64,000 nt of DNA from Nereida sp965655635 (GCF_965655635.1 NZ_CBFHHE010000010.1:4561-68560), one strand, 5' to 3'. Positions 8,265 to 17,066 are shown, counted from the stretch's first letter. Numbers and translations: made by a program. Notes: generated by a model not told the origin, from the letters alone.

Positions 8265-9293
8265 TTACGGAAAGACAGGAGCCATCGTAAGACCCGCTGT
8301 CTCTGGCAAACCTAACATCAGGTTGGCGTTCTGCAATGCTTGGCCACTGCTACCTTTTGTCAGGTTATCCAGAGCGGCAATCACAATCGCGCGCCCTTCT
8401 TTACGGTCTGCAACCACCCCAAGGTGGCAAAAGTTAGACCCGCGCACATGACGGACAGATGGGTGTGCGCCGAGGGGTAAAACTTCAATAAATGGCTCGT
8501 CTGAATATTGTGAAACAAATGTCTCATGGATCGCAGCTGCATCACCGCTGACGTAACAAGTCGCCAGAATACCGCGGTTGAACGGCGCGAGGTGCGGAGT
8601 GAACTGCACTTCAACCTTACGACCTGCAACTGCTGAAAACTCTTGATCGAACTCAGCCAAGTGGCGGTGCACACCACCCACACCATACGCATGAACGCCT
8701 TCAGACAGCTCTGCGTGCAGCAAATTTTCCTTCAACGCACGGCCTGCGCCGGACACGCCCACTTTCATATCGATGACGATATCGTCCAAGCTGATTACGC
8801 CCGCTGCAATTAACGGACGCAGTGCAAATTGACCCGTTGCCGCATTGCAGCCCGTGCCCGCAACCAAACGGGCTTTGGCAATATCATCGCGGTAAAATTC
8901 AGTCAGACCGTAAACCGCGATCTTTTGAAGATCGGGCGCGTCGTGGGGCAGGCCGTACCATTTTGTATACTCAGCCTCATCACGCAGACGGAAATCTGCC
9001 GATAAATCAACGACTTTCACAGCGTCCGGCAGCGCACGGATCACCGCCTGTGACGTCGCATGGGGCAGCGCGCAAAAGACCAGATCAACGTTTTCAAACG
9101 ACAGCTCATCAATCTTAACAAGCTGCGGCAGATCTATGTGGCGCAAATGAGGAAAGACATCGCCCATTTGCTGACCGGCTTTACGTTCAGCCGACAGGCC
9201 AACGATATTGATGTCAGGGTGACCTGCAATCAAGCGCACCAATTCCGCACCAGTATACCCAGATGCCCCGAGGATCACGACGTTCTTGCCCAT
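8265..9293 (-). CDS. argC: N-acetyl-gamma-glutamyl-phosphate reductase
   Basis: Third step of arginine biosynthesis: NADPH-dependent reduction of N-acetyl-glutamyl phosphate to the semialdehyde. The 342-residue protein begins with the Rossmann motif GASGYTGAELVRL and has the catalytic cysteine in AGTGCNAATGQ, with His in VGGVHRHLAEFDQ further on. This is the usual long AGPR form (type 1). A GAAAGG ribosome site precedes ATG 9293. No other arg genes are adjacent. An inverted repeat lies between the upstream murI gene and argC. Confidence 0.95.
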   Translation of the reverse strand: MGKNVVILGASGYTGAELVRLIAGHPDINIVGLSAERKAGQQMGDVFPHLRHIDLPQLVKIDELSFENVDLVFCALPHATSQAVIRALPDAVKVVDLSADFRLRDEAEYTKWYGLPHDAPDLQKIAVYGLTEFYRDDIAKARLVAGTGCNAATGQFALRPLIAAGVISLDDIVIDMKVGVSGAGRALKENLLHAELSEGVHAYGVGGVHRHLAEFDQEFSAVAGRKVEVQFTPHLAPFNRGILATCYVSGDAAAIHETFVSQYSDEPFIEVLPLGAHPSVRHVRGSNFCHLGVVADRKEGRAIVIAALDNLTKGSSGQALQNANLMLGLPETAGLTMAPVFP

Positions 9294-9311
9294 GATGCGC
9301 CTTTCTAAATT

Positions 9312-9336
9312 ACTTTGCGCCCTTTAAGCGCAAAGT
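9312..9336 (-). repeat. Perfect 9-bp inverted repeat in the argC leader
   Basis: ACTTTGCGC and GCGCAAAGT flank a 7-base loop, about 20 bases upstream of argC and 35 bases after murI. No T tract follows in either direction, so a simple terminator is unlikely. It may be an operator or a processing hairpin. Confidence 0.45.
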
Positions 9337-9370
9337 AGCCAGCGTTTCAATCACACCTGCCCAATCAACG

Positions 9371-10183
9371 CTATAGCGCCTCAAAGGTGATGCCGCGCTT
9401 CATAAATTGGGTTGCACGGTTTGATACGGTTGCGGGGTCACCCGTGGTCAAAAAGCTGCGCGCTTTTGCATCGCCAATCATATCAGGACGGCGTTCAAGA
9501 TAATCAGTAAGGCTGTCAGCAACCACGCGCGGTTGGCTGAACACTTTGACATTGCCGCCCAAAGCCTTGGCAAAGATATTTTCTAACAAGGGATAATGCG
9601 TACACCCCAGAATAGCTGCATCGGGGTTTGGCATTTTGCGTTGAAGTGCGTCCACGTGACTGCGCACCAAGGCTTCGGCCAAGATCAAATCACCGTCTTC
9701 AATCGCATCCACCACGCCGCCACAGGCCTGCGCCTCAACATCAACGCCGATCGCACGAAATGCCAACTCGCGCTGGAAGGCGCGGCTTCTAACTGTTGCG
9801 GGGGTGGCGAAAAGCGCCACGTGTTTCACATTCACTTCGCGCGGCGGCGAGTTATCGCCCCAGCCCCGCTCGGTCATCGCCTCAATCAAAGGGACGAATA
9901 CACCAAGAACACGTTTGCCCTGTGGCACGCCCTCTTCCTGCATACGCCGCAGCGCCGCCGCTGACGCAGTGTTGCACGCAAGAATTACAAGATTACAGCC
10001 CCGCGACCACAACTCATAAACGGCCTCGCGTGTTAACCGGTAGACATCATCTGCATCGCGCACCCCGTAAGGCGCGTGCTTGTTGTCACCAAGATAGATA
10101 AACGGCACATCGGGCAAGCGCTCTTCCAAGGCTTGCAGAACGGTTAATCCGCCCAATCCACTATCAAATACACCTACTGCCAT
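9371..10183 (-). CDS. murI: Glutamate racemase
   Basis: Converts L-glutamate to D-glutamate for peptidoglycan precursors in the cytoplasm, by a cofactor-independent two-cysteine mechanism. Both cysteines are visible: Cys70 in LACNTAS and Cys194 in GCTHYPLL. The N-terminal substrate motif is FDSGLGGLTVL, and GDNKHAPYG follows. At 270 residues it has the normal length. ATG 10183 is chosen over a GTG six bases earlier because GGAGG then sits at good spacing (six bases). It lies 51 bases downstream of the acyltransferase gene on the same strand. Confidence 0.95.
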   Translation of the reverse strand: MAVGVFDSGLGGLTVLQALEERLPDVPFIYLGDNKHAPYGVRDADDVYRLTREAVYELWSRGCNLVILACNTASAAALRRMQEEGVPQGKRVLGVFVPLIEAMTERGWGDNSPPREVNVKHVALFATPATVRSRAFQRELAFRAIGVDVEAQACGGVVDAIEDGDLILAEALVRSHVDALQRKMPNPDAAILGCTHYPLLENIFAKALGGNVKVFSQPRVVADSLTDYLERRPDMIGDAKARSFLTTGDPATVSNRATQFMKRGITFEAL

Positions 10184-10234
10184 GCGCACCCTCCACGCGG
10201 CCTAATCCATTCAAACAACTTGCATCGGATGGGG

Positions 10235-11170
10235 TTAGTATACACGCCGTTCAATTAATTGCTCTGCTGTTTTGTAATTATTTTCAAACTCATACCCCAA
10301 AGTCTCACCAACCGACGGATCCCCAAGGGCGTATGTCTGCGCCCGAAGATATCCCATCATCGCGCGGGGGTCTTTGGCGCGGGCATCCAGTTCGCTCTGC
10401 GGCAATGGCGCACCAATGCGTACACCAACGGCACTATCAACGCGCCGGCGGAACTCATTGATCAAAAGTGCCATTCTGAGATTTGGATGAAGATGACTGG
10501 CGACCTGAAAGAGCCGGCTGTTTGCCCCTTCAAAGTAAATCGGCAGGACTGTGGCACCGGATTTTGCCACCATTTTGGCCGTAAAGCTGCGCCATACTGG
10601 ATCAAGCGGGCGACCAAAGGGCCGTGCTGACGTGCTCACAGTGCCGCCCGGGAAAACGCCAACCGCACCGCCCTTTGCTAAATACTCAAGGCTGTACTTT
10701 CGCGTCTCAAGATTGATGCGCATAGCTTCTTTGGTTTGATCAAAACTAATCGGCAGCACGATGCGCTGGATATCTTCGGCCTTGTGAAACACCGAGTTCG
10801 CCAAAATCCGGAAATCCCCACGCCGCACACGCGACAGGATGTAGCCCATCATCATCCCGTCCAGAATACCGAACGGATGATTTGCGACCACAATCAGCGG
10901 CCCTGATTGTGGAATAGCGTCCAAGCTGCCTTCACGCACATCAAGCTTTACCCCGTAGCGTCGCGCAAGAATTTCCCAGAAATCCCCCCCCGCTGCCACA
11001 TCTGCTTCATACCCACGGGCGCGCTGGATCAAGCCCAGTCGGCCCGTAAAATTTTCAGTGGCACGCACAAGGAGCTTACCGCCGCGAGACACCGCAGAAT
11101 GGGCATAAGTGATCTCACGAGCGACTTCATGATCGCGCGACAACCGGCGTGGGAGGCGTGAAGATACCAT
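10235..11170 (-). CDS. Lysophospholipid acyltransferase family protein (PlsC-like)
   Basis: A 311-residue acyltransferase. The catalytic HX5D-type motif is NHPFGILDGM at residues 97-106, and the substrate-binding FPGGTVST follows around residue 170. The family moves acyl groups from acyl-ACP or acyl-CoA to lysophospholipids or to lyso-ornithine lipid. An OlsA-like role is possible, but no OlsB-like acyltransferase is adjacent, so the acceptor is not assigned. There is no clear transmembrane span; membrane association would be peripheral. It is divergent from the LysR regulator across 234 bases. Confidence 0.8.
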   Translation of the reverse strand: MVSSRLPRRLSRDHEVAREITYAHSAVSRGGKLLVRATENFTGRLGLIQRARGYEADVAAGGDFWEILARRYGVKLDVREGSLDAIPQSGPLIVVANHPFGILDGMMMGYILSRVRRGDFRILANSVFHKAEDIQRIVLPISFDQTKEAMRINLETRKYSLEYLAKGGAVGVFPGGTVSTSARPFGRPLDPVWRSFTAKMVAKSGATVLPIYFEGANSRLFQVASHLHPNLRMALLINEFRRRVDSAVGVRIGAPLPQSELDARAKDPRAMMGYLRAQTYALGDPSVGETLGYEFENNYKTAEQLIERRVY

Positions 11171-11404
11171 GGTCTGATCCGTTCAAAAGTACGCTTAACA
11201 ACGCACGCATAGACTGGTTACTGCGCGCAGCATTTTACATCAAGCCGCTCAACTCTTAATCATGTCGCAGCGTAATCCCCGATATTTGCGATTATTGAAA
11301 CAACTAAACTAAGCTTGCGTTGCATATAAGCCGCTAAGTTCCTATTTTAACACCAAATACCGCTCTATGCTGAGTGGCAAAACACCTATGGCGCGGGGCC
11401 TGCG

Positions 11405-12310
11405 ATGGATTGGGATAAATTACGTATTTTTCATGCGGTCGCTGATGCGGGCAGCCTGACACACGCGGGAGACGCACTTCACTTGTCTCAATCGGCCGTA
11501 AGCCGCCAAGTTCGCGCGCTTGAGGAATCACTCAATACAACGCTGTTTCACAGACACGCCCGTGGTCTCATTTTGACAGAACAAGGCGAGCTGCTTTTCG
11601 ACGCGACACAGGCGATGAACAAGCGTCTTGATGCGGCATCGGCCCGTATTCGTGACAGCGAAGAAGAAGTGTTCGGCGACCTGCGCGTCACCACTACATT
11701 GGGATTCGGCAGTCTGTGGTTGGCCCCTCGCCTACCCGCACTTTACGAGGATTTTCCCGACCTCAAGATTGATCTAATGCTGGAAGAGCGCGTGCTAGAC
11801 CTTCCAATGCGTGAGGCGGATGTCGCGATTCGGATGAAAGAGCCATCGCAAGCGGACCTGATCCGCAAAAAACTGATGACCGTGCGCATGGTTTTGTTCG
11901 CCAGCAAAAGCTATGTTGAGCAACACGGCGCGCCGCAAGACCTGAGATCTCTCGGGGATCACAGGTTAATTTGCCAGTCGCCTGATTCCATCCAAGTAGG
12001 CGCGGGACAACGGCTTGCGGCTGAATTAATGACCCAAGACATCACCAGCTTGCTGACTGTGAACAACTACTTTGGCGTGTTGCAGGGCGTTTTGAATAAC
12101 CTTGGGATTGGTGTACTGCCTGATTACGTCCAAGTAGACACGCCCGATTTGGTACGCGTTTTGCCAGACGTTCAATCAACGGAAGTCCCTGTTTATTTAG
12201 CTTTTCCGGAAGAATTACGCCATTCCAAACGCATCGCCGCATTCCGCGATTTTGTTCAAAAACAGATCGCCCTTGATCGCCAAAAGGTCGCCGCACCGAT
12301 CATGCGCTAA
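11405..12310 (+). CDS. LysR-family transcriptional regulator
   Basis: A 301-residue LysR-type regulator. The N-terminal winged helix (residues ~1-60) has the family pattern LRIFHAVADAGSLTHAGDAL followed by LSQSAVSRQVRALEE. The rest is the periplasmic-binding-protein-like effector domain. Its target cannot be read from the protein. The divergently transcribed acyltransferase is a candidate by position only. A candidate small RNA lies downstream in the 391-base gap. Confidence 0.88.
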   Translation: MDWDKLRIFHAVADAGSLTHAGDALHLSQSAVSRQVRALEESLNTTLFHRHARGLILTEQGELLFDATQAMNKRLDAASARIRDSEEEVFGDLRVTTTLGFGSLWLAPRLPALYEDFPDLKIDLMLEERVLDLPMREADVAIRMKEPSQADLIRKKLMTVRMVLFASKSYVEQHGAPQDLRSLGDHRLICQSPDSIQVGAGQRLAAELMTQDITSLLTVNNYFGVLQGVLNNLGIGVLPDYVQVDTPDLVRVLPDVQSTEVPVYLAFPEELRHSKRIAAFRDFVQKQIALDRQKVAAPIMR

Positions 12311-12396
12311 AAGCGGTACTTTTCAGACGCCTCAATGATCCGTCAGCCATGCAAAAAACGCATAGCAGCATTGCGCCGATTTTAACCACTTAACTC

Positions 12397-12425
12397 TTGC
12401 GGCAATGGGAAACAGCCCCTAATTG
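12397..12425 (+). promoter_or_regulatory. Possible promoter of the candidate small RNA
   Basis: TTGCGG (12397-12402) and TAATTG (12420-12425) are separated by 17 bases. Neither hexamer is strong. The predicted start near 12432 coincides with the beginning of the first hairpin, which is the main argument. Confidence 0.3.
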
Positions 12426-12431
12426 GGCGAC

Positions 12432-12508
12432 ATAGTTAGGCTTTTGCTTAACTACCTCCCTGTTGGACTTCGCCGGGCCTCCGCAATTTGCGAGCCCGGC
12501 TTTTTTTT
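12432..12508 (+). ncRNA. Candidate small RNA with an exposed CCUCCC
   Basis: A compact two-hairpin unit in the gap after the LysR gene. Hairpin 1 is AGTTAGGC-TTTT-GCTTAACT (12434-12453), fully paired with one G-U. A single-stranded CCTCCC (12455-12460) follows; it could pair with Shine-Dalgarno AGGAGG sequences. Hairpin 2 is GCCGGGC/GCCCGGC (12472-12500), closed by eight T, a textbook intrinsic terminator. The terminator is ~160 bases past the LysR stop, too far to be obviously its own. Small RNAs with CCUCC-type loops are known in Rhodobacteraceae and rhizobia (for example CcsR), but this copy is not identified as one of them. Confidence 0.45.
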
Positions 12509-12510
12509 GC

Positions 12511-12701
12511 CCCTCGCCCATGTGAGTAGCAGATCTGGGCAAATGCCAACGGTGCCTAAACACCGACACAAAGGCATATGGTTACCTTAGTGTTAAATTG
12601 GAACTAATTATTACTTCAATTTTAATTGGTAACCCCCCGTTTACCCGCACACTTTAGTCACGCTAGCTGACCTACCAAATGAATGAGTTAATTGCGCGCC
12701 T
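12511..12701. other. AT-rich leader of the RTX/Hint gene
   Basis: A 190-base non-coding stretch between the candidate small RNA and the RTX/Hint gene. It is more AT-rich than its surroundings. I see the GGTTACC/GGTAACC inverted repeat in it and no convincing promoter hexamers. Confidence 0.5.
12580..12634. repeat. Inverted repeat upstream of the RTX/Hint gene
   Basis: GGTTACC (12580-12586) and GGTAACC (12628-12634) are perfect complements. A second, inner pair TTAAATTG / CAATTTTAA is imperfect. The element could form a long AT-rich stem or serve as two operator half-sites 68 bases before the start codon. Confidence 0.35.
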
Positions 12702-13994
12702 ATGAGTAACTATGTTGCCACAATCACCGGCACCAACGGATCAGACAATATTATCGTATCTGGAAACGGCAATGCCTCCATTTCAGGCGGCGATGGGGAT
12801 GACTGGATTGAAGGTGGCAACGGAGATGACAGCATTTCTGGTGATCGTGGTAATGACACTCTCGGTGGCAATAATGGTAACGACAACATCCGCGGTGACG
12901 ACGGCGATGATAAACTGTGGGGGGATTCAGGAAACGATACCCTAAGCGGCGGGCGGGGAAACGATAGTGTTCACGGCGACGAAGGGGATGATCACATATC
13001 CCGTGGCGATGGTGACGACAAACTCGATGGCGGTGCAGGCCACGGCACTATTTCTTCAGGCCAAGGTAATGATGACATCTGGGGGTCAGACGGTGACGAC
13101 ACACTCTCTGGTGGCAGCGATCACGACTACATTACCGGCGGGCGCGGTGATGACACGCTTTATGGCGGCGACGGCGATGATATTCTGCTCGGCGGGCGCG
13201 GCAACGACACAATTTATGGGGGCGGCCAACAAGATACAATCGAAGGCGAACCGGGCGATGATCGCATGGTTGCCGGCAACCTTTCCACACATGATGTTTT
13301 CATCATTCGCGACGGGCACGGTAATGACCAGATTGATGACTTCGATTATACCGAGCCTGATATTATCGCCTTTGATATGGCCGAAATGTCATCGTTTTCG
13401 GATGTTCAAAGCAGGCTGAGCCAACGGGGTTCTGACGCAGTCATCACTTACGACAATGCCGACAGCCTTGTCCGTGTTAATGTTGATGCCAGCACCTTAA
13501 GCAGTTCAAATTTCCGTTTCTCCGCCGCCCCGCTTTGTCTTGCGGCAGATACATTGATCCGCACCCCCAATGGTCCGCGCCCTATTCAAACGCTCACCAA
13601 AGGGCAGCTGATCGCGACCCAAGATGCTGGCCCACAACCGTTGCTGCGGCTTACCTCGGAGAGACTGCGTTTTCACAGCCCCAATGATCCCGCGAAACCC
13701 ATCCTGATCCGCGCAAATACATTCGGCACCGCACCCAGCACAGACCTTATCACATCACCGCAACACCGTATTGTCATCGATGGCGCACTGGTGCCCGCGA
13801 CCAAACTGACCAAACGCAAAGGCATCAGGGCGATGCGCGGGCGGCACACTGCACTCTATTACAACCTACTGTTTGAGCGTCATCACATCATCTTTGCCAA
13901 CGATCTGCCTGTTGAAAGCCTGCTACGTGAAAGCCCAAATCACACGGCTCTAACACCAGTTCTGCCGCTTTTGCGCCATGATCCCGCCTGCTGA
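12702..13994 (+). CDS. RTX repeat protein with C-terminal Hint_2 domain
   Basis: A 430-residue protein. Residues ~29-190 are about 18 glycine-rich nonapeptides (GGDGDDWIE, GGNGDDSIS, GDRGNDTLG and so on) that form a calcium-binding beta-roll. Residues ~192-275 hold a degenerate RTX-like tail (GHGNDQIDDFDY, then FDMAEM). From Cys279 (LCLAADTLIRTPNG) to ~405 is a Hedgehog/intein-like Hint_2 domain with the SPQHR motif at 352-356. There is no signal peptide, as expected for type I secretion. The Hint part suggests self-cleavage at Cys279, a known feature of the fold but not shown for this protein. No transporter genes are adjacent. Confidence 0.88.
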   Translation: MSNYVATITGTNGSDNIIVSGNGNASISGGDGDDWIEGGNGDDSISGDRGNDTLGGNNGNDNIRGDDGDDKLWGDSGNDTLSGGRGNDSVHGDEGDDHISRGDGDDKLDGGAGHGTISSGQGNDDIWGSDGDDTLSGGSDHDYITGGRGDDTLYGGDGDDILLGGRGNDTIYGGGQQDTIEGEPGDDRMVAGNLSTHDVFIIRDGHGNDQIDDFDYTEPDIIAFDMAEMSSFSDVQSRLSQRGSDAVITYDNADSLVRVNVDASTLSSSNFRFSAAPLCLAADTLIRTPNGPRPIQTLTKGQLIATQDAGPQPLLRLTSERLRFHSPNDPAKPILIRANTFGTAPSTDLITSPQHRIVIDGALVPATKLTKRKGIRAMRGRHTALYYNLLFERHHIIFANDLPVESLLRESPNHTALTPVLPLLRHDPAC

Positions 13995-14086
13995 AACACT
14001 AACCAGAACCAAAGGCGTGGCCCCTTCCCCTTTTCTCAAAGCTGCTCTAAGAGATACCCAACGCCACATAGGGGACTTTTTGAGCC

Positions 14087-16246
14087 ATGACCGAACCCGC
14101 ACTCACGCCTGATCTGATCGCTGCTCACGGGCTTTCCCCCGACGAATACGACAGCATTCTTGAGATCATCGGCCGTGTTCCAACGTTCACTGAACTGGGT
14201 ATCTTTTCGGCTATGTGGAACGAGCACTGCTCGTATAAGTCCTCCAAAAAATGGCTTCGCACGCTACCCACGACTGGCCCCCAAGTGATCTGCGGCCCCG
14301 GTGAGAACGCAGGTGTGGTGGACATTGGCGATGGTCAAGCCGTTGTTTTCAAAATGGAATCCCACAACCACCCCAGCTATATTGAGCCCTATCAAGGGGC
14401 TGCTACTGGTGTAGGTGGTATTTTGCGCGACGTCTTCACAATGGGTGCCCGCCCTATTGCTGCGATGAATTCGCTCTCATTTGGTGAGCCAAGCCACCCT
14501 AAAACACCGCAACTGGTTAACGGTGTCGTTGCGGGAGTCGGCGGCTATGGTAATTGTTTTGGTGTTCCAACTGTTGGCGGCGAAGTCCGCTTTCACGCGG
14601 CCTACAATGGCAATTGCTTGGTAAATGCGTTTGCCGCAGGCCTCGCTGATGCAGACAAAATCTTTTACTCGGCCGCTTCGGGCCTTGGCATGCCTGTGGT
14701 CTATTTGGGGGCAAAAACAGGCCGCGACGGTGTCGGCGGCGCAACAATGGCCTCTGCAGAGTTTGACGAAAATATCGAAGAAAAACGCCCCACTGTTCAG
14801 GTTGGTGATCCATTCACCGAAAAACGCTTGATGGAAGCGACGCTTGAGTTGATGGCAACGGGCGCTGTGATCTCGATCCAGGATATGGGCGCCGCGGGGC
14901 TGACCTGCTCTGCTGTGGAAATGGGCGACAAAGGTGGCCTTGGCATCAAGCTGAACCTTGAAGACGTGCCCGTGCGTGAAGAGCACATGACCGCCTATGA
15001 AATGATGCTCTCCGAGAGCCAAGAACGCATGTTGATGGTGCTCAAACCCGAGCTTGAGGCCGAGGCAAAAGCCGTCTTTGACAAATGGGACCTCGACTTT
15101 GCGATCGTCGGCGAAACCATCGCCGAGGACCGTTTCTTGATCATTCTCAACGGCGAGATCAAGGCCGATCTGCCGCTTTCCAAGCTGGCATCAACCGCGC
15201 CAGAATATGACCGCCCTTGGGAGCCGACACCAGCTGCCGCCCCCCTCGAAGATGTTCCGCAAATTGATCCGATAGACGGTCTTCGCGCGCTGATCTCAAC
15301 ACCAAACTACGGCGCGAAATCATGGGTATATGAGCAATACGACAGCATGGTGATGGGCGACACAGTACGCATTCCCGGCGCGGGCGCTGGCATCGTGCGG
15401 GTACATGGCACCGGCAAAATGTTGGCCTTCACATCAGACGTTACCCCACGCTACGTACGCGCAAACCCTGTTGAGGGCGGCAAACAAGCTGTTGCAGAAG
15501 CTTACCGCAACCTGACAGCCGTTGGTGCGACACCGCTAGCAACGACCGACAACATGAACTTCGGCAACCCCGAAAAACCTAGCATCATGGGCCAATTCGT
15601 AGGCGCCATTCAGGGCATCTCTGCAGCTGTTGAGGCGCTGGATATGCCCATCGTTTCCGGCAACGTTAGCCTTTACAATGAAACCGATGGTGCTGCTATT
15701 TTGCCAACACCAACAATTGGCGCCGTTGGCTTGATCCGGGACGAAGCAGCACTGATTGCCCGCGACGTGCGCGAAGGCCACGTACTGCTACAAGTAGGCG
15801 AAGCCGAGGGTCACTTGGGCCAATCCGCCCTTCTGGCTGAGGTCTTCAACCGTGAAGACGGTGACGCGCCCGCGGTTGATCTGGCCGCTGAAAAAGCTAA
15901 TGGTGACTTCATTCGCGCCAACGCCGAATGGATCGATGCCTGCACAGACATTGCAGACGGCGGCCTCGCGCTCGCCGCGTTTGAAATGGCCGAGACCGCC
16001 GGTGTTGGTGTGCTGCTCGACAGTGCAGATACCCCAACCCTGTTTGGTGAAGATCAGGCCCGCTATTTGATTGCGACCTCATTCGACAAAGCCGAAGCAT
16101 TAATGATTGCAGCAGGTCAAGCAGGCGTCACCATCGCCACAGTGGGCCGTTTTACGGGCGACGCAGTCAAAATGGGCGGATCAGAAGCCCCTCTTGCAGA
16201 ACTGTCACAGGTCTTCCGCACCAGCTTTGCGGCGTCCGTGGCCTAA
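14087..16246 (+). CDS. purL: Phosphoribosylformylglycinamidine synthase subunit PurL
   Basis: ATP-dependent conversion of FGAR to FGAM in purine biosynthesis. At 719 residues it is the small (PurL) form that works with separate PurS and PurQ subunits, neither of which is in this window. Recognisable parts are the N-terminal MWNEHCSYKSSKKWL, the Gly-rich VVFKMESHNHPS, and DMGAAGLTCSAVEMG, with a second AIR-synthase-like half after residue ~400. ATG 14087 begins the conserved sequence a few residues before YDSILEIIGR. It stands ahead of the BolA-like and glutaredoxin genes on the same strand. Confidence 0.96.
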   Translation: MTEPALTPDLIAAHGLSPDEYDSILEIIGRVPTFTELGIFSAMWNEHCSYKSSKKWLRTLPTTGPQVICGPGENAGVVDIGDGQAVVFKMESHNHPSYIEPYQGAATGVGGILRDVFTMGARPIAAMNSLSFGEPSHPKTPQLVNGVVAGVGGYGNCFGVPTVGGEVRFHAAYNGNCLVNAFAAGLADADKIFYSAASGLGMPVVYLGAKTGRDGVGGATMASAEFDENIEEKRPTVQVGDPFTEKRLMEATLELMATGAVISIQDMGAAGLTCSAVEMGDKGGLGIKLNLEDVPVREEHMTAYEMMLSESQERMLMVLKPELEAEAKAVFDKWDLDFAIVGETIAEDRFLIILNGEIKADLPLSKLASTAPEYDRPWEPTPAAAPLEDVPQIDPIDGLRALISTPNYGAKSWVYEQYDSMVMGDTVRIPGAGAGIVRVHGTGKMLAFTSDVTPRYVRANPVEGGKQAVAEAYRNLTAVGATPLATTDNMNFGNPEKPSIMGQFVGAIQGISAAVEALDMPIVSGNVSLYNETDGAAILPTPTIGAVGLIRDEAALIARDVREGHVLLQVGEAEGHLGQSALLAEVFNREDGDAPAVDLAAEKANGDFIRANAEWIDACTDIADGGLALAAFEMAETAGVGVLLDSADTPTLFGEDQARYLIATSFDKAEALMIAAGQAGVTIATVGRFTGDAVKMGGSEAPLAELSQVFRTSFAASVA

Positions 16247-16341
16247 ACCGGCCCATACATAGACATGGTCCTGCGGCTCGACGACTTGCATAGAGCCGCG
16301 GGCCTACCTATCTCTTGTTCCAAGCGAAAAGGACCACCACC

Positions 16342-16578
16342 ATGCCCATCACAGCGACTGACATTGAAAGCCTGATCCGTGCCGAATTTCCCGAAGCGAC
16401 AATTACCGTCCAAGGGGATGACGGCCAGCATTTCGCCGCTGAGGTCGTGGATGCCAGTTTCAAAGGCAAGAACCGCGTCCAACAACAGCGCGCCGTTTAC
16501 GCAGCCCTGAAAGGCAAAATGGACGGCAGCCACGGTGAATTACACGCTCTAGCGCTGACCACTCGGGCACCTGAATAA
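16342..16578 (+). CDS. BolA family protein
   Basis: A 78-residue BolA-fold protein that typically binds a [2Fe-2S] cluster together with a CGFS glutaredoxin. The family C-terminal pattern is visible: FKGKNRVQQQRAVYAAL and GELHALALTT, containing the conserved His in ELHAL. The ATG at 16342 has AAAGGA at good spacing; the frame is open to 16315 but that stretch is not family-like. The glutaredoxin with CGFS lies 47 bases downstream, the usual partner, so the two likely act together in iron-sulfur trafficking or iron sensing. Confidence 0.92.
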   Translation: MPITATDIESLIRAEFPEATITVQGDDGQHFAAEVVDASFKGKNRVQQQRAVYAALKGKMDGSHGELHALALTTRAPE

Positions 16579-16601
16579 ACATTAAGATCACCGCCTAAAG
16601 C

Positions 16602-16620
16602 ATTACTTCCGAAAGGTAAT
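16602..16620 (+). promoter_or_regulatory. Small hairpin covering the grxD ribosome site
   Basis: ATTACTT (16602-16608) can pair with AGGTAAT (16614-16620) around a five-base loop, with one G-U pair. The AAAGG ribosome site of grxD (16612-16616) lies in the loop and right arm, so the structure could mask it. The stem is short and may be weak in cells. Confidence 0.25.
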
Positions 16621-16625
16621 TTAAG

Positions 16626-16988
16626 ATGAGCGACGCAAAGACACGCATTTCCGAAACCAACGCGGCCAATGATGTTGTGCTCTACATGAAAGGCACCAAA
16701 GAGATGCCGCAATGTGGGTTCTCATCGCGGGTTGCAGGTGTGCTGAACTTCATGGGCGTTGAATACGCTGATGTGAATGTGCTGGCTGATGAAGACATTC
16801 GCCAAGGCATCAAAGACTTCAGCGACTGGCCAACAATCCCCCAGCTTTACGTCAAAGGCGAGTTTGTTGGTGGCTGCGATATCATTACAGAAATGACCCT
16901 ATCAGGTGAGCTGGATACGCTTTTCGCAGAAAACGCTGTGACGTTTGACAAAGAAAAAGCAGAGCAAATTCGCGAAGCAAACGCGTAA
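16626..16988 (+). CDS. grxD: Monothiol glutaredoxin (Grx4 type)
   Basis: A 120-residue CGFS glutaredoxin. The active-site motif CGFS starts at Cys30, preceded by the typical VLYMKGTKEMPQ. The cis-proline segment WPTIPQLYVKGEFVGGCDI is also complete. These proteins coordinate [2Fe-2S] clusters through Cys30 and glutathione and pass them to targets or to BolA partners, and they have little thiol-reductase activity. The adjacent BolA-like gene supports the complex. A terminator at 17032 ends the unit. Confidence 0.95.
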   Translation: MSDAKTRISETNAANDVVLYMKGTKEMPQCGFSSRVAGVLNFMGVEYADVNVLADEDIRQGIKDFSDWPTIPQLYVKGEFVGGCDIITEMTLSGELDTLFAENAVTFDKEKAEQIREANA

Positions 16989-17031
16989 GTATGTGATTTT
17001 GCCACGCGCCAAACGCTGGCGCTGAAACAAT

Positions 17032-17066
17032 AAAGCCCGCTGCGAATATCCCTCGCGGCGGGCTTT
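17032..17066 (+). terminator. Terminator between grxD and zapA
   Basis: AAAGCCCGC pairs with GCGGGCTTT, with a mismatch-containing inner stem. It lies between convergent genes and may serve both strands. Confidence 0.75.

Noticed and set aside
12780..13280. Short-period repeats resembling a CRISPR array
   Set aside because: The 27-base period encodes RTX nonapeptides in one open frame; spacers and conserved repeats are absent.
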